Below are positions 1 to 8,480 of a stretch of DNA of 64,000 nt, piece by piece. The notes beneath the pieces are model-generated. The model searched no databases, was not told the DNA's origin, and saw only the letters and a list, made by a program, of their open reading frames with translations. The DNA comes from Anaerolinea thermophila UNI-1 (GTDB lineage: Bacteria; Chloroflexota; Anaerolineae; Anaerolineales; Anaerolineaceae): positions 1 through 64,000 of the forward strand of contig NC_014960.1 in assembly GCF_000199675.1 (NCBI RefSeq). Direction: 5' to 3'. A program made the translations under genes and the position numbers. How positions within the stretch are numbered: the first letter of the stretch is position 1; every line of letters begins with the position of its first letter.

Positions 1-450
1 CCTATTTCTCTTCAATCCCTCTGTGGATAAGAAATATTTCTCAGATTCCCCCCAACCTACCCCCAGATGTAGAATCCAGCATTTTCCTCATTTTCCACAA
101 AAATTGTGGATAACTTGCGGAAAACTGTGGATAACCCCTCTTGTTTGTGGATAAAATTCGAAAATTTGTACAATGAATGCGTTTTCAGATTCAACCTGCC
201 CCCCTATATACGGGGGGTGTTTTATCGAGTCTTGCGATATTTCGGTCTGTGGATAACCTGGTTGAAAATGTGGAGAATTTCTCCACCGTTTCTCCACCAC
301 TCCCCTGTGGATAACTTTTGCCCGCTTCAGCCGAAGATGCACGCTTATCCTTACACAACGCCCCCATATCTACGGCAAAAAGCCCCTTTTGAACCTTAAA
401 ATCCACATATCCACATCCCCTACGATTACGACGATTCCTGATTCATTTCT
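1..450. other. oriC: Putative chromosomal replication origin (oriC) with DnaA boxes
   Basis: Six perfect TGTGGATAA boxes (complement TTATCCACA, the DnaA consensus) lie at 22-30, 105-113, 126-134, 146-154, 248-256 and 306-314, all in the same orientation. The three central boxes are spaced 21 and 20 bp apart, about two helical turns. One-mismatch copies occur at 91-99 (TTTTCCACA) and 407-415 (ATATCCACA). A G/C-run inverted repeat with a TATATAC loop lies at 199-217. The stretch 134-190 is AT-rich and could unwind. No convincing gene lies in 1-533. dnaA itself is not in the window. The box density is direct evidence; origin function is inferred from known bacterial origins. Confidence 0.88.
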
Positions 451-533
451 GTGGGGAAAAGAAAATATGAGGATAAAAGAATCTCCCCTCCCGGCTCTTT
501 TTTCCGGAAGGGGAGAGAGATGGACTTTAGTGT

Positions 534-1280
534 TTAGTTCTTTTTTTCGGATTCTTTCTTTTCGGAATTAAACGCCACCAGTTTTTCCCAGTCAATTATT
601 CCGTCCTGGCAGAAATCCCGGCTAAATTCATCCGTGAACAGGTTGATGATACGGGCATACTCTCTCTGAAAAGCCTCATTACGTTCTTTTGCCCGGTGTC
701 CTAAAGGTTCAATGATGTCCAGATACAGGCGCTCATTTCCCGAGATGAATGTCCAGAATTCCTGCCCACACATTTTGATGTAATCTCCATGATCACGGTA
801 TTCTTTTCCATAACAGCATCCGTTGACTGCCTGAACGTTGATTTTAGGCTGGTTGGTACGCAGAGTCTTAATGGCTTTCTGGAAGGCTAAACGCATCTTC
901 TTGATTTGTTCCGAGTTTCCCCAGTTTGGACCCGATTTGACCGAGACCAGATAAACCACTCCATCCTTTTCAAATTCCAGATCAATGCCTTCAGAGGAAG
1001 ATTTTCTGCCCCCGTAAACCCGCTTGCATACAAAAATGGCTAACTGCTCCAGAAACTCGCCAAAGACGGTTTCTTCCTGAGAAGAAAGGAAAGCATCCAG
1101 TAAGGATTTGACCAGATCGTGAGCAACGTGGATGTTTTTGGCTTTGAAAAGATAAGGATTTTTGCGCTTCAGGACTTCTTTCAGTTTCAAATTTTGCAAA
1201 CGTTCCAGGCGGCGTTCGTGAAACCTGCCGATGTTTTCTTCGACGAATTGAGCGACTTCACTCAGGGGGATGGGCGTCAT
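534..1280 (-). CDS. PmeII-family type II restriction endonuclease
   Basis: This 248-residue protein resembles the PmeII-type restriction enzymes. The N-terminal segment with NPYLFKAKN and LLDAFLSSQEE (residues about 41-70) and the core GIDLEFEKDG followed by LVSVKSG (about 98-117) match that family as I know it. D100 and K115 are the likely PD-(D/E)xK residues; the usual middle acid is replaced by Ser in this motif. It would cut DNA in the cytoplasm at the site protected by the upstream methylase. Its start overlaps the methyltransferase stop by 23 bp, so methylase is translated first. Base composition is AT-richer than the flanking housekeeping genes, suggesting acquisition. Recognition sequence cannot be read from the protein. 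Confidence 0.78.
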   Translation of the reverse strand: MTPIPLSEVAQFVEENIGRFHERRLERLQNLKLKEVLKRKNPYLFKAKNIHVAHDLVKSLLDAFLSSQEETVFGEFLEQLAIFVCKRVYGGRKSSSEGIDLEFEKDGVVYLVSVKSGPNWGNSEQIKKMRLAFQKAIKTLRTNQPKINVQAVNGCCYGKEYRDHGDYIKMCGQEFWTFISGNERLYLDIIEPLGHRAKERNEAFQREYARIINLFTDEFSRDFCQDGIIDWEKLVAFNSEKKESEKKN

Positions 1281-2133
1281 AGGGTTCTTTTTCCTCCAGC
1301 AACATCAGTTGTTCGGGAACTTCCAGGACAGGCTGAATACTCTGCTGAGAGAGGGCAAAGTACTCAGGAAGAATTTCAATGCCAATGGAATTGCGCCCCA
1401 TCCTTTGGGCAACGCGGTTAGTGGTGCCTGACCCCATGAAGGGATCCAGCACCCAATCTCCCTCCCGGGTGAAGAGTTTGATAAACCATTCGGGCAAATC
1501 TTCGGGGAACACGGCGCTGTGGTTGCGGTTTTTGGTCTCGGTTGCCAGATGCAGGACATTGGTGGGGTACACCTTGTTCCTGCCAATCCAGTTAGCCACC
1601 CGTTTGCCAAAACCGCTCCCCACCCGCGAATTATCGCGCACAAGGTCGGTGTGGCTCAGGTTTTTCAGGCGTTTATCTGCCCAACTGCCCATAGGTATCA
1701 TGACTTCTTCCTGATACATGTGGAAGTGGCGTTGCTTATTGAATTGAAGCAGTCTTTCCCAGGCATCGCGGAAGCGGTTGGGCCATTTGCCGGGATAAGA
1801 GTTTTTCTTGTGCCAGATAAATTCTTCCGTCCACAACCAGCCCTGTTTGCGCATTTCCAGAATGAGTTCGATGACGTAGGTATGCCGTTCGCCGTTGACT
1901 ACCTTCTCTTTAATGTTCAGGATGAACGTACCGGTAGGTTTCAGTACCCGCAAGAGTTCTTTCGAAATCGGCAGGAACCACTCCACGTATTCATCCGGCT
2001 TAATGCCCCCGTAAGTGTTGGATCGGCTGTCGGCATAGGGCGGTGAGGTAAAAATCAGGTCAATAAAATTGTCAGGAATTTCTTTTAACTTTTCCCGGCA
2101 ATCTCCCAGCATTAAACGCGTTTCCACTCTCAT
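1258..2133 (-). CDS. Site-specific DNA methyltransferase (beta class, N4-C/N6-A type)
   Basis: This 291-residue amino-methyltransferase has the catalytic motif IV TSPPY at residues 29-33 before the SAM-binding motif DPFMGSGTT at about 230-238, the circular order of the beta class. SPPY more often goes with N4-cytosine than N6-adenine methylation, but the base cannot be decided here. It precedes and overlaps the restriction gene and presumably protects host DNA. The ATG at 2133 lies 6 nt after a perfect TATAAT, with no Shine-Dalgarno, so the transcript is probably leaderless. The pair lies directly beside the origin. Confidence 0.87.
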   Translation of the reverse strand: MRVETRLMLGDCREKLKEIPDNFIDLIFTSPPYADSRSNTYGGIKPDEYVEWFLPISKELLRVLKPTGTFILNIKEKVVNGERHTYVIELILEMRKQGWLWTEEFIWHKKNSYPGKWPNRFRDAWERLLQFNKQRHFHMYQEEVMIPMGSWADKRLKNLSHTDLVRDNSRVGSGFGKRVANWIGRNKVYPTNVLHLATETKNRNHSAVFPEDLPEWFIKLFTREGDWVLDPFMGSGTTNRVAQRMGRNSIGIEILPEYFALSQQSIQPVLEVPEQLMLLEEKEPYDAHPPE

Positions 2134-2145
2134 ACTTTTATTATA
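2134..2145 (-). promoter_or_regulatory. Leaderless-type -10 box of the methyltransferase
   Basis: On the minus strand TATAAT (2145-2140) is followed by AAAAGT and then the ATG at 2133. This 6-nt spacing puts the expected transcription start at or next to the start codon. No clear -35 hexamer and no ribosome-binding site is visible. Confidence 0.55.
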
Positions 2146-2177
2146 ACCTGATTGAACAGAGGTTCTAGAAAATAAAA

Positions 2178-2271
2178 CGTGTCATTGCGAAAGATTTCCA
2201 CTGTGGGAAAAGAAGCAATCCCTTTGTTTACGGGGATGGCTTCGCCCCTTTCAGGGGCTCGCAATGACACG
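2178..2271. repeat. Dispersed repeat with terminal inverted arms GTCATTGCGA
   Basis: Perfect 13-bp inverted arms CGTGTCATTGCGA (2178-2190) and TCGCAATGACACG (2259-2271) enclose text containing GAAGCAATCCC. This resembles the 'GTCATTGCGA...GAAGCAATC' repeat type scattered between genes in many bacteria. It fills most of the gap between lpdA and the methylase. There is no coding potential and no T-run typical of a terminator. Confidence 0.6.
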
Positions 2272-2299
2272 TGGCTGTTTTCCCGAAACCGGGTGATTC

Positions 2300-3697
2300 T
2301 TAAATATGAATCGCGTGGCCCAGGGCGGCTTCGGCGGCTTCCATGATGACTTCGCTCAGCGTGGGGTGCGCATGGATGTTGCGCGCCACCTCTTCAATGG
2401 TCAACTCACTGCGCTGTGCCAGCGTCAGTTCAGGCAGAAGTTCGGTCACTTCCGGACCAATCATGTGCGCGCCGAGGATTTCGCCGTGTTTCTCGTCCAC
2501 GATGATCTTGACGAAGCCGGTGTAATCGCCCAAGCCCAGGGCTTTGCCGTTGGGCTGGAAGGGGAAGCGCCCCACCTTAACGCTGTACCCGGCTTCCTTT
2601 GCCTGCGCTTCGGTAAGCCCAAAGGATGCCACCTGCGGCTGACAGTAGGTGGCGCGGGGAATCATGCGGTAGTCAATGGGCTGTACCGGCAGACTGGCGA
2701 TGGCTTCGGCGCAGGCAATGCCCTGAGCGGACGCCACATGCGCCAGCAGAAGTTTGCCGGTCACATCGCCAATTGCCCAGATGCCCGGCACACTGGTTGC
2801 CATGCGCTCATCCACCTCGATGAAGCCGCGCTCGTTCACCTTGACGCCCACTTCTTCCAGTCCCAGGTCGCGCGAGTTGGGCTTGAAGCCAATCGCCAGC
2901 AGGGCTTGTTCGGCTTCCAGCGTCTTCTCGCCGCTCTCGCCGCTGACCACCACACGCACGCCGCTTTCGGTAGTCTCCACCGACTGCACGCGGTGACCCG
3001 CCAGCACGTTGATACCGCGCTTCTGGAAGGCTTTGGTCAGTTCGGCGCTGATTTCCTCATCTTCCAGCGGAGCAATGCGCGGGAGCATTTCCACAATGGT
3101 CACCTCACTGCCGTAGGCGTTCCACACGGTGGAAAATTCCAGCCCGATGGCGCCGCCGCCGATGACGATGACCGATTTGGGCAGGCGGGTTTGCAGGATG
3201 GCTTCCCAGTAGGTGACGACCTTCTCGCCGTCCACCTTCACCCCGGGAATGACCGCCGCCGAAGCGCCGGTGGCAATGATGATGTTTTTGGCTTTCAGGT
3301 CGGTGACCTTGCCGTCCTTGTCGGTCACCCGGACGGTGTCGCGGGCAGTCAGGCGGGCAGTGCCCATGTGCACGTCAATGCCGTTTTTCTTCATCAGGAA
3401 GCCCACGCCCTTGGTCAGGCGGTCGGAGACCTGACGACTGCGCTTGACCGCCACGCTGTAATCCAGGGTGAGGTTTTCAAAGGCAAAGCCGAACTCGCGC
3501 CCGCGTTCGCGCAGGGTGTGGGCAACTTCGGCATTCTTGAGCAGGGATTTGGACGGAATACAGCCCACGTTCAGGCACACGCCGCCCAGCCACTGCTTAT
3601 CCACGATGGCGGTTTTCAAGCCTAACTGCGCCGAGCGGATGGCGCTGACGTAACCGCCGGGTCCCGCTCCAATGACGATGACATCGTACTCGTTCAT
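2300..3697 (-). CDS. lpdA: Dihydrolipoyl dehydrogenase (E3)
   Basis: FAD-dependent disulfide oxidoreductase of 465 residues, the normal length. It shows the N-terminal dinucleotide motif GAGPGG at 10-15, the redox pair C41/C46 in GGVCLNVGCIPSK, a second NAD-binding GGGAIG motif near 185, and the C-terminal active-site HPTLSE. It reoxidises dihydrolipoamide of 2-oxoacid dehydrogenase or glycine-cleavage complexes and makes NADH. No E1 or E2 genes are adjacent, so the partner complex is elsewhere. The ATG at 3697 has a good ribosome site (AAGGGAG). A transcript of its own is likely, given the 133-bp gap upstream. Confidence 0.95.
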   Translation of the reverse strand: MNEYDVIVIGAGPGGYVSAIRSAQLGLKTAIVDKQWLGGVCLNVGCIPSKSLLKNAEVAHTLRERGREFGFAFENLTLDYSVAVKRSRQVSDRLTKGVGFLMKKNGIDVHMGTARLTARDTVRVTDKDGKVTDLKAKNIIIATGASAAVIPGVKVDGEKVVTYWEAILQTRLPKSVIVIGGGAIGLEFSTVWNAYGSEVTIVEMLPRIAPLEDEEISAELTKAFQKRGINVLAGHRVQSVETTESGVRVVVSGESGEKTLEAEQALLAIGFKPNSRDLGLEEVGVKVNERGFIEVDERMATSVPGIWAIGDVTGKLLLAHVASAQGIACAEAIASLPVQPIDYRMIPRATYCQPQVASFGLTEAQAKEAGYSVKVGRFPFQPNGKALGLGDYTGFVKIIVDEKHGEILGAHMIGPEVTELLPELTLAQRSELTIEEVARNIHAHPTLSEVIMEAAEAALGHAIHI

Positions 3698-3830
3698 GAG
3701 GTTACTCCCTTAATGTGATGCAGGCACAGCAGAGCCTGCCTGATTTTTATTTCAAGCATACCATAATTGGATGATTTTTTCATTCGGGGGTTACATGTTT
3801 GCCCTTCCCATTCAGAGAGAGAAGAACGTA

Positions 3831-6086
3831 CTAGAAGTTCTTTTCCCCCTCTTCCCGAATCACCCGCATGAACACCTCAACCACGCGGGGATCGAAATGG
3901 GAACCGGCATGTTCCTGGATGAATGCCAGGGTCTTCTCCACACTCCATGCCGGGCGGTAGGGACGGTCGGAGCGCAGAGCGTCCCACACGTCCACCACGG
4001 CAAAGATGCGCGCCGCCAGCGGGATCTGCTCGCCCTTGAGTCTGCGGGGGTAGCCTGTGCCGTCCCATTTTTCATGGTGGCAGTAGGGAATATCCAGCGC
4101 AGGACGCAGGTACTGGATGGGCAACAGCATCTGGAAAGCCAGTGTGGGATGCTGGCGCATGATAGCCCATTCCTCATCGTTGAGCGCGCCGGGCTTGAGC
4201 AGGATGGCGTCGGGGACGCCCATCTTGCCGATATCGTGGAGCAGAGCGCCGCGGCGCACGTGCACCAATTGCTCTTCGCTCATGCCCATGGCGCGGGCAA
4301 TTTTAAGGGTCAGTTCGGTGACGCGCTGAGAGTGCCCCTCGGTCTCCCGGTCGCGCAGGTCAAGCGCCCGCGACCAGCCCTCAATGGTCTGGTCATAGGC
4401 GAGGATGAGATCGGCGTTGGAGCGTTGCAGTTCCTCGAAGAGGGTGGCGTTGTCCACGGCGATGGCAATCTGTCCGGCAAGGGTCTGGAAGAAGTCCACG
4501 GCTTCCTCATCGAGGGGCTGAGAGCGGCGCAGGAAGGCTTCCACAACGCCCTTGACCTGTCCTTTGGCGATGAGCGGCGTACCATAATAGCAGGTGAAAC
4601 CTTCGTTCTGGAGCAGGTCTCCCCAGCGGAACTGCTGAATCTCTTCCTGGATGGAAGGAATAAAAACCAGTTGGCGTTCTCTGGCGGCGCGTCCGGCAGG
4701 ACCTTCGCCCACCCGCAAGCGGATTTGTTCGATTTCGTCGGAAGAAAAGCCCACACTGGCGGCATATTCCAGTTGCTGGGTGAGGGGATCGAGCAGAAGC
4801 ACATCTGCCGCGTCCACCTGTAATTGCTCCCGCAGTTGTTTCAGCGCCACCCGCAGGGTGAGGGAGAGATCCAAACTGTTGCTGATTGCCTGGTCAATTT
4901 CGCGCAGGGCAGAGATTTGCTCCAGCCGGCGGGTGGTTTGTCCGAACAGGCGGGCGTTTTCCAGCGCGGCGGCGGCAAGGTAAGCCAGCGTCTGGAACGT
5001 TTGCAGACGTTCTTCGTTGAAAAAACCAATCTGATCGCTGTACACGGTGAGCGCCCCAAACACCCGCCCGCGGCTGATCAGCGGGAAGGCGGCATTGGTG
5101 TACAGTTCGTGCTTCAAGAGCAGTTCACGCCATTCGGGGATGTTGGGTTGCGAAAGCAGGTCCGGAACAACCTGGAGCGTCCTGGTGCGGATGGCTCTGC
5201 CGGTAGGACCGTTGCCGTGCGGCGTCTCATCCCAGCGCACGCCAATTTGATGAGGGTAGGTATGCTCCGGCGGATACACGGTAAGCACGGTGACATGCCC
5301 ATCGGGTTCGGCTCTGCCCAGCCATGCCAGTTTGGCGCCCAGCACCTGGCAGGCAAGGCGCACGGTTTCCTGGGCAGCGTTTTCGACTTGCAAACTCTCC
5401 GCCAGCGCGCGGGCTTGTCCGGTCAGCGCTGAGAGCATGTCTAACTGCTGTTGAATGCGTTGCTGGCTCTGCACCCGTTCGGTAATGTCCGACCAGGTGC
5501 CGATGATTTCGACATTCCCGTTCTTCTCATCGCGGCGCATCAGGCGCATCTGGTCGCGAATCCACAGGATGGAGCCGTTTTTATGGAAGAAACGGTATTC
5601 CAGGTCAGCGTAGCCATACTGCAGGACTTTTGCGCTGAGTTCCAGGGCGCGCTGGCGGTCTTCAGGGTAAACATGCGTCACCCACCACTCGAACGAGAGG
5701 GCTTCATCGGGGGTAAACCCCAAAATGTGCTCGATATTTTCGCTCACCCATAAAGGTTTGGGCTTGCCGTCGGGTGATGCTTCCAGGACGTAATTCATCA
5801 CCGGGCTGACGGAGAGATACGTCTCCAGTTGCTGAGACACCCGCAGGCGCTGAGAGCGTTCCTGTTCCAGGATGGTCAACCGCGCCCGCAGAGTCAGGTA
5901 AAGCAACAGGGCGGTGATCAGGACAAAGCCCCAGCCCTTATAGGTTTGAAAAAGAGCCAGACGATGCGGATTGGGAACCAGCCATTCCAGCAGGCGGTCA
6001 GAGAAGAGAATCCATAAGCCGGCAAACAGCAGGTACAGCCCGCTGATGCGCAAGGCTTCTTTTTGAAAATGCACAGGCAGTTTCAT
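3831..6086 (-). CDS. Membrane PAS-GAF-GAF-HD-GYP cyclic-di-GMP phosphodiesterase
   Basis: This 751-residue sensor has two N-terminal membrane helices (about 15-36 and 50-66), a PAS/PAC domain (about 85-210, ending in WSDITERV), two GAF-like domains (about 225-390 and 395-560) and a C-terminal HD-GYP domain (about 575-745). The HD pair of HDIGK is at 617-618 and GTGYP at about 676-680, so the catalytic site looks complete. By family it would hydrolyse cyclic di-GMP in the cytoplasm in response to small ligands or redox state. It is monocistronic. A TAGAAT box lies 9 nt before the ATG with no clear ribosome site, so the leader is very short. Confidence 0.88.
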   Translation of the reverse strand: MKLPVHFQKEALRISGLYLLFAGLWILFSDRLLEWLVPNPHRLALFQTYKGWGFVLITALLLYLTLRARLTILEQERSQRLRVSQQLETYLSVSPVMNYVLEASPDGKPKPLWVSENIEHILGFTPDEALSFEWWVTHVYPEDRQRALELSAKVLQYGYADLEYRFFHKNGSILWIRDQMRLMRRDEKNGNVEIIGTWSDITERVQSQQRIQQQLDMLSALTGQARALAESLQVENAAQETVRLACQVLGAKLAWLGRAEPDGHVTVLTVYPPEHTYPHQIGVRWDETPHGNGPTGRAIRTRTLQVVPDLLSQPNIPEWRELLLKHELYTNAAFPLISRGRVFGALTVYSDQIGFFNEERLQTFQTLAYLAAAALENARLFGQTTRRLEQISALREIDQAISNSLDLSLTLRVALKQLREQLQVDAADVLLLDPLTQQLEYAASVGFSSDEIEQIRLRVGEGPAGRAARERQLVFIPSIQEEIQQFRWGDLLQNEGFTCYYGTPLIAKGQVKGVVEAFLRRSQPLDEEAVDFFQTLAGQIAIAVDNATLFEELQRSNADLILAYDQTIEGWSRALDLRDRETEGHSQRVTELTLKIARAMGMSEEQLVHVRRGALLHDIGKMGVPDAILLKPGALNDEEWAIMRQHPTLAFQMLLPIQYLRPALDIPYCHHEKWDGTGYPRRLKGEQIPLAARIFAVVDVWDALRSDRPYRPAWSVEKTLAFIQEHAGSHFDPRVVEVFMRVIREEGEKNF

Positions 6087-6174
6087 CCTATTCTTATTCT
6101 ATTTTCCGTGCGACCCGGGTTAAAGAGGAGCGGTGTGGCGGGAAGATCTTTACATTATGAGTATACTATTTTTT

Positions 6175-6597
6175 TCAGCAATCAGGACGATGTGTACAAT
6201 CTTCCCCGGAAGTGTGCCGAGCCTGGCGGATGACGTTCTCCAGCACCTGCAGGGCTTGGGTGCGACGCTCCCACGGCACGAAGAGGTGATCGTGATGCAC
6301 TGCCGAGACCACGTTGAGGGGAATGTCCGCCTCAGCCAGGTGGCGCGCGATGAGCGCCAGAAAGCCCACCGCCGTCAGCGAGGAATACACGCTCAGGGTG
6401 ATGCATGCCCACTCTTCTTCTCCCGCGGGCGTGGGCAGAATCAGGGTGATGCCTTCCTCTTCGCGAAACCATCCCAAGGATTGGGTCATCCAGGGGAGGG
6501 CTTCCTCTTCGGGCAGGGAGCGGAAGCGATAGCCCCGGGAGTGCAGGGCGGGGGACATGTGAGCCAGCAGGTAAGAAAGGTCATCCGAGGGGAGCAT
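6175..6597 (-). CDS. ACT domain protein (DUF2241-like)
   Basis: Small cytoplasmic protein of 140 residues. The N-terminal half contains ALPWMTQSLGWFREEEGITLILP and the C-terminal half (SSLTAVGFLALIARHLAEADIPLNVVSAVHHDHLFVP) is a typical small ACT fold with the helix-strand pattern used to bind amino acids. Its exact ligand is unknown. The start has an AAGGTGA ribosome site. It stands alone, between the HD-GYP gene and a repeat-filled gap. Confidence 0.75.
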   Translation of the reverse strand: MLPSDDLSYLLAHMSPALHSRGYRFRSLPEEEALPWMTQSLGWFREEEGITLILPTPAGEEEWACITLSVYSSLTAVGFLALIARHLAEADIPLNVVSAVHHDHLFVPWERRTQALQVLENVIRQARHTSGEDCTHRPDC

Positions 6598-6885
6598 GGG
6601 TCACCTTATGGGGAGGGGATGAGGGAATCCTATCACGGAGTGAGGGATGTGGCGAGTGAAATCCCACCCTCCTGTGGTAGTAACACCTGCCCGCGCACCC
6701 CGCGGCGATGCCTGAGCCTGTTGAAGGCATTGTGGCAGTCCCTTCTTGCCAACCTTTCGGGAACGCTATGCAGTCGCGCCAACACTTCATCGTCATTGCG
6801 CGCTGAGCCCCGCTCGGCGCAGGTTACTGCAAAGACGCAAAGAGGGAAAAAAAGAACACCTCGATGGACTCAGCGAACGTCCCTC
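6598..6885. other. Intergenic gap with degraded dispersed repeats
   Basis: No credible gene is seen. Pieces of the scattered repeat families are visible: GAGCCTGTTGAAGG-type text near 6714-6728, GTCATTGCGCG near 6792-6802 and GCAAAGACGCAAAGAGG near 6829-6845. The short open frames here lack ribosome sites and recognisable content. Confidence 0.5.
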
Positions 6886-6940
6886 TTGACTTTTGGACGG
6901 AGATGATATACAATTCAATCAATGATACAATGATACAATC
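6886..6940 (+). promoter_or_regulatory. Promoter and probable GntR operator of the SPFH/ABC operon
   Basis: TTGACT (6886-6891) and TACAAT (6909-6914) are separated by 17 bp, a strong sigma-70-type promoter. Just downstream the octamer TGATACAA is repeated twice in tandem (6923-6938) around the expected start of transcription. A regulator of the YtrA type commonly controls its own operon from such a spot, so this is the likely operator. Confidence 0.65.
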
Positions 6941-6955
6941 ATGGAGGGCGAGGGA

Positions 6956-7396
6956 TTGAACGGATTTAAAGGGTTTCAACTCGACTTTCGTTCGGGCGTG
7001 CCCATCTACGAGCAAATCGTAGCCCATGTGCGCCAGCAAATCGAAAGCGGAACGCTCCAGCCGGGCGATCAACTGCCTACCGTGCGCCAACTGGCGCTGG
7101 AACTGCGCGTCAACTTCAATACCGTGGCGCGCGCCTACCGTCTGCTGGACGAAGCCGGGCTGATTTCCACCCAGCAGGGGCGCGGCACCTACATTCTGGA
7201 ACAACCCCCGCCCGAGCGTGGCGAACGCCTGCGCCAGCGGACGCTGGAAGAGATGACCGAAGATTACCTGATGGGCGCACTGCGCCGCGGGTACGATCTG
7301 GAAGAAATAGAACAGGTGTTTTATCGGGCGGTGCAACGCCGCCGGGAAGGACAGTACGAATTGACCGATGAGCAGAAAGGACAGATGGAGGATTAA
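6956..7396 (+). CDS. GntR-family (YtrA subfamily) transcriptional regulator
   Basis: About 146 residues: an N-terminal winged helix-turn-helix starting at GVPIYEQIVAHVRQQIESGTL and including GDQLPTVRQLALELRVN, then a short helical tail with no large ligand-binding domain, as in YtrA regulators. I prefer the TTG start at 6956 because GGAGGG (6943-6948) sits at the right distance before it; an in-frame ATG at 6941 has no ribosome site. It is first in an operon with an SPFH protein, an SdpI-like protein and an ABC exporter, matching the usual role of YtrA repressors in controlling ABC genes during envelope stress. Confidence 0.85.
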   Translation: MNGFKGFQLDFRSGVPIYEQIVAHVRQQIESGTLQPGDQLPTVRQLALELRVNFNTVARAYRLLDEAGLISTQQGRGTYILEQPPPERGERLRQRTLEEMTEDYLMGALRRGYDLEEIEQVFYRAVQRRREGQYELTDEQKGQMED

Positions 7397-7399
7397 CGT

Positions 7400-8386
7400 A
7401 TGAGTCAAAGCATGCAACCCAACGAAGGAAGCAAGACCCGCCGCGAAAGCAAGGAAGCCGTTCTCACGGCGCAGGCGCGTTCCGCGCAGGACGCCCATGT
7501 CAACCCGCTGGCGGTGGCCCTGTTTATCGTCTTTATCACCCTGGCGGTAGTGCTGGCGGCGGTGTTGGAGGCGCGCGGTGCAGGCGATATTGCCATCGTT
7601 ACGGCGGTTTTGCTGCCCACACTGATTGGAGTGTACATCCTGTTTGCCTTCCGCATGGCGCGCCAGTGGGAGAAAGCCGTGGTTTTGCGCCTGGGTAGGT
7701 TTCACAGTCTGCGCGGTCCGGGCGTGTTCTGGATGTTGCCCGTGATTGATTCCATTGCTACCTGGATTGATCACCGCGTGATGGTCACGCCCTTCAGCGC
7801 CGAGAAAACCCTGACCAAAGACACCGTGCCGGTGGACGTGGACGCGGTGCTTTTCTGGGTGGTGTGGGACGCCGAGAAAGCCGCGCTGGAGGTGGAGGAC
7901 TACCGCGCCGCCATCACCTGGGCGGCGCAGACGGCTCTGCGCGAAGTCATCGGGCAGATGCCGCTGGCGGATATTCTGGTGGGACGGGCAAAGATGGACG
8001 CCGACCTGCAGAAGATTATTGATGAGCGCACCACTCCCTGGGGGGTGACCGTACAGTCGGTGGAGATTCGCGACATCATCATCCCGCAGGCGTTGGAAGA
8101 TGCCATGAGCCGCCAGGCGCAAGCCGAGCGCGAACGCCAGGCGCGCGTCATCCTGGGCGAGAGCGAGAAGCAAATCGCCGAGAGTTTTGCCGAAGCCTCG
8201 CGGGCCTATCAGAACAACCCCACTGCCCTGCACCTGCGCGCCATGAACATGCTGTTTGAGGGCTTGAAGGAAAAGGGCGCGCTGGTCATCGTGCCTTCAA
8301 GCGCGGTGGATACGATGAATCTGGGCGGGTTGAGCGGCGTTGTCGCCCTGGGACAACAGCACCTGCCGAAGGAAGGCATGGAGTAA
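7400..8386 (+). CDS. Slipin / SPFH (stomatin-like) membrane protein
   Basis: A 328-residue protein with two N-terminal membrane helices (about 35-55 and 60-80), an SPFH/Band 7 domain (about 85-260, including VVLRLGRFHSLRGPGVFWMLP and VQSVEIRDIIIPQALEDAMSRQAQAERE) and a helical tail. By family it would oligomerise in the membrane and organise microdomains or regulate proteases. The usual NfeD partner is not adjacent. The ATG is 3 bp after the regulator stop, so the two are cotranscribed. Confidence 0.85.
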   Translation: MSQSMQPNEGSKTRRESKEAVLTAQARSAQDAHVNPLAVALFIVFITLAVVLAAVLEARGAGDIAIVTAVLLPTLIGVYILFAFRMARQWEKAVVLRLGRFHSLRGPGVFWMLPVIDSIATWIDHRVMVTPFSAEKTLTKDTVPVDVDAVLFWVVWDAEKAALEVEDYRAAITWAAQTALREVIGQMPLADILVGRAKMDADLQKIIDERTTPWGVTVQSVEIRDIIIPQALEDAMSRQAQAERERQARVILGESEKQIAESFAEASRAYQNNPTALHLRAMNMLFEGLKEKGALVIVPSSAVDTMNLGGLSGVVALGQQHLPKEGME

Positions 8387-8439
8387 GCCTGCCGAACCAT
8401 GCGCACCGCTGCCGAACCTTTCATGCAAAACAAAACCAC

Positions 8440-8458
8440 GGGCGGGAAAACCCCGCCC
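8440..8458 (+). other. Hairpin between slipin and SdpI-like genes
   Basis: A 7-bp stem GGGCGGG/CCCGCCC with an AAAAC loop. Only two T residues follow, so it is a weak attenuator or RNA-stability element rather than a full terminator. Confidence 0.35.
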
Positions 8459-8480
8459 TTATCTGACACGGAGGAAAACC

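Noticed and set aside
106..571. Small open frames across the DnaA-box region
   Set aside because: They read through the repeated boxes and have no coding signature; the origin explains the sequence.
2178..2271. Inverted repeat considered as insertion sequence ends or terminator
   Set aside because: Only about 70 bp between arms, no transposase, no flanking duplication seen and no T-run.
2306..3625. 439-aa plus-strand open frame opposite lpdA
   Set aside because: His/Gly-rich shadow of a well-conserved minus-strand gene.
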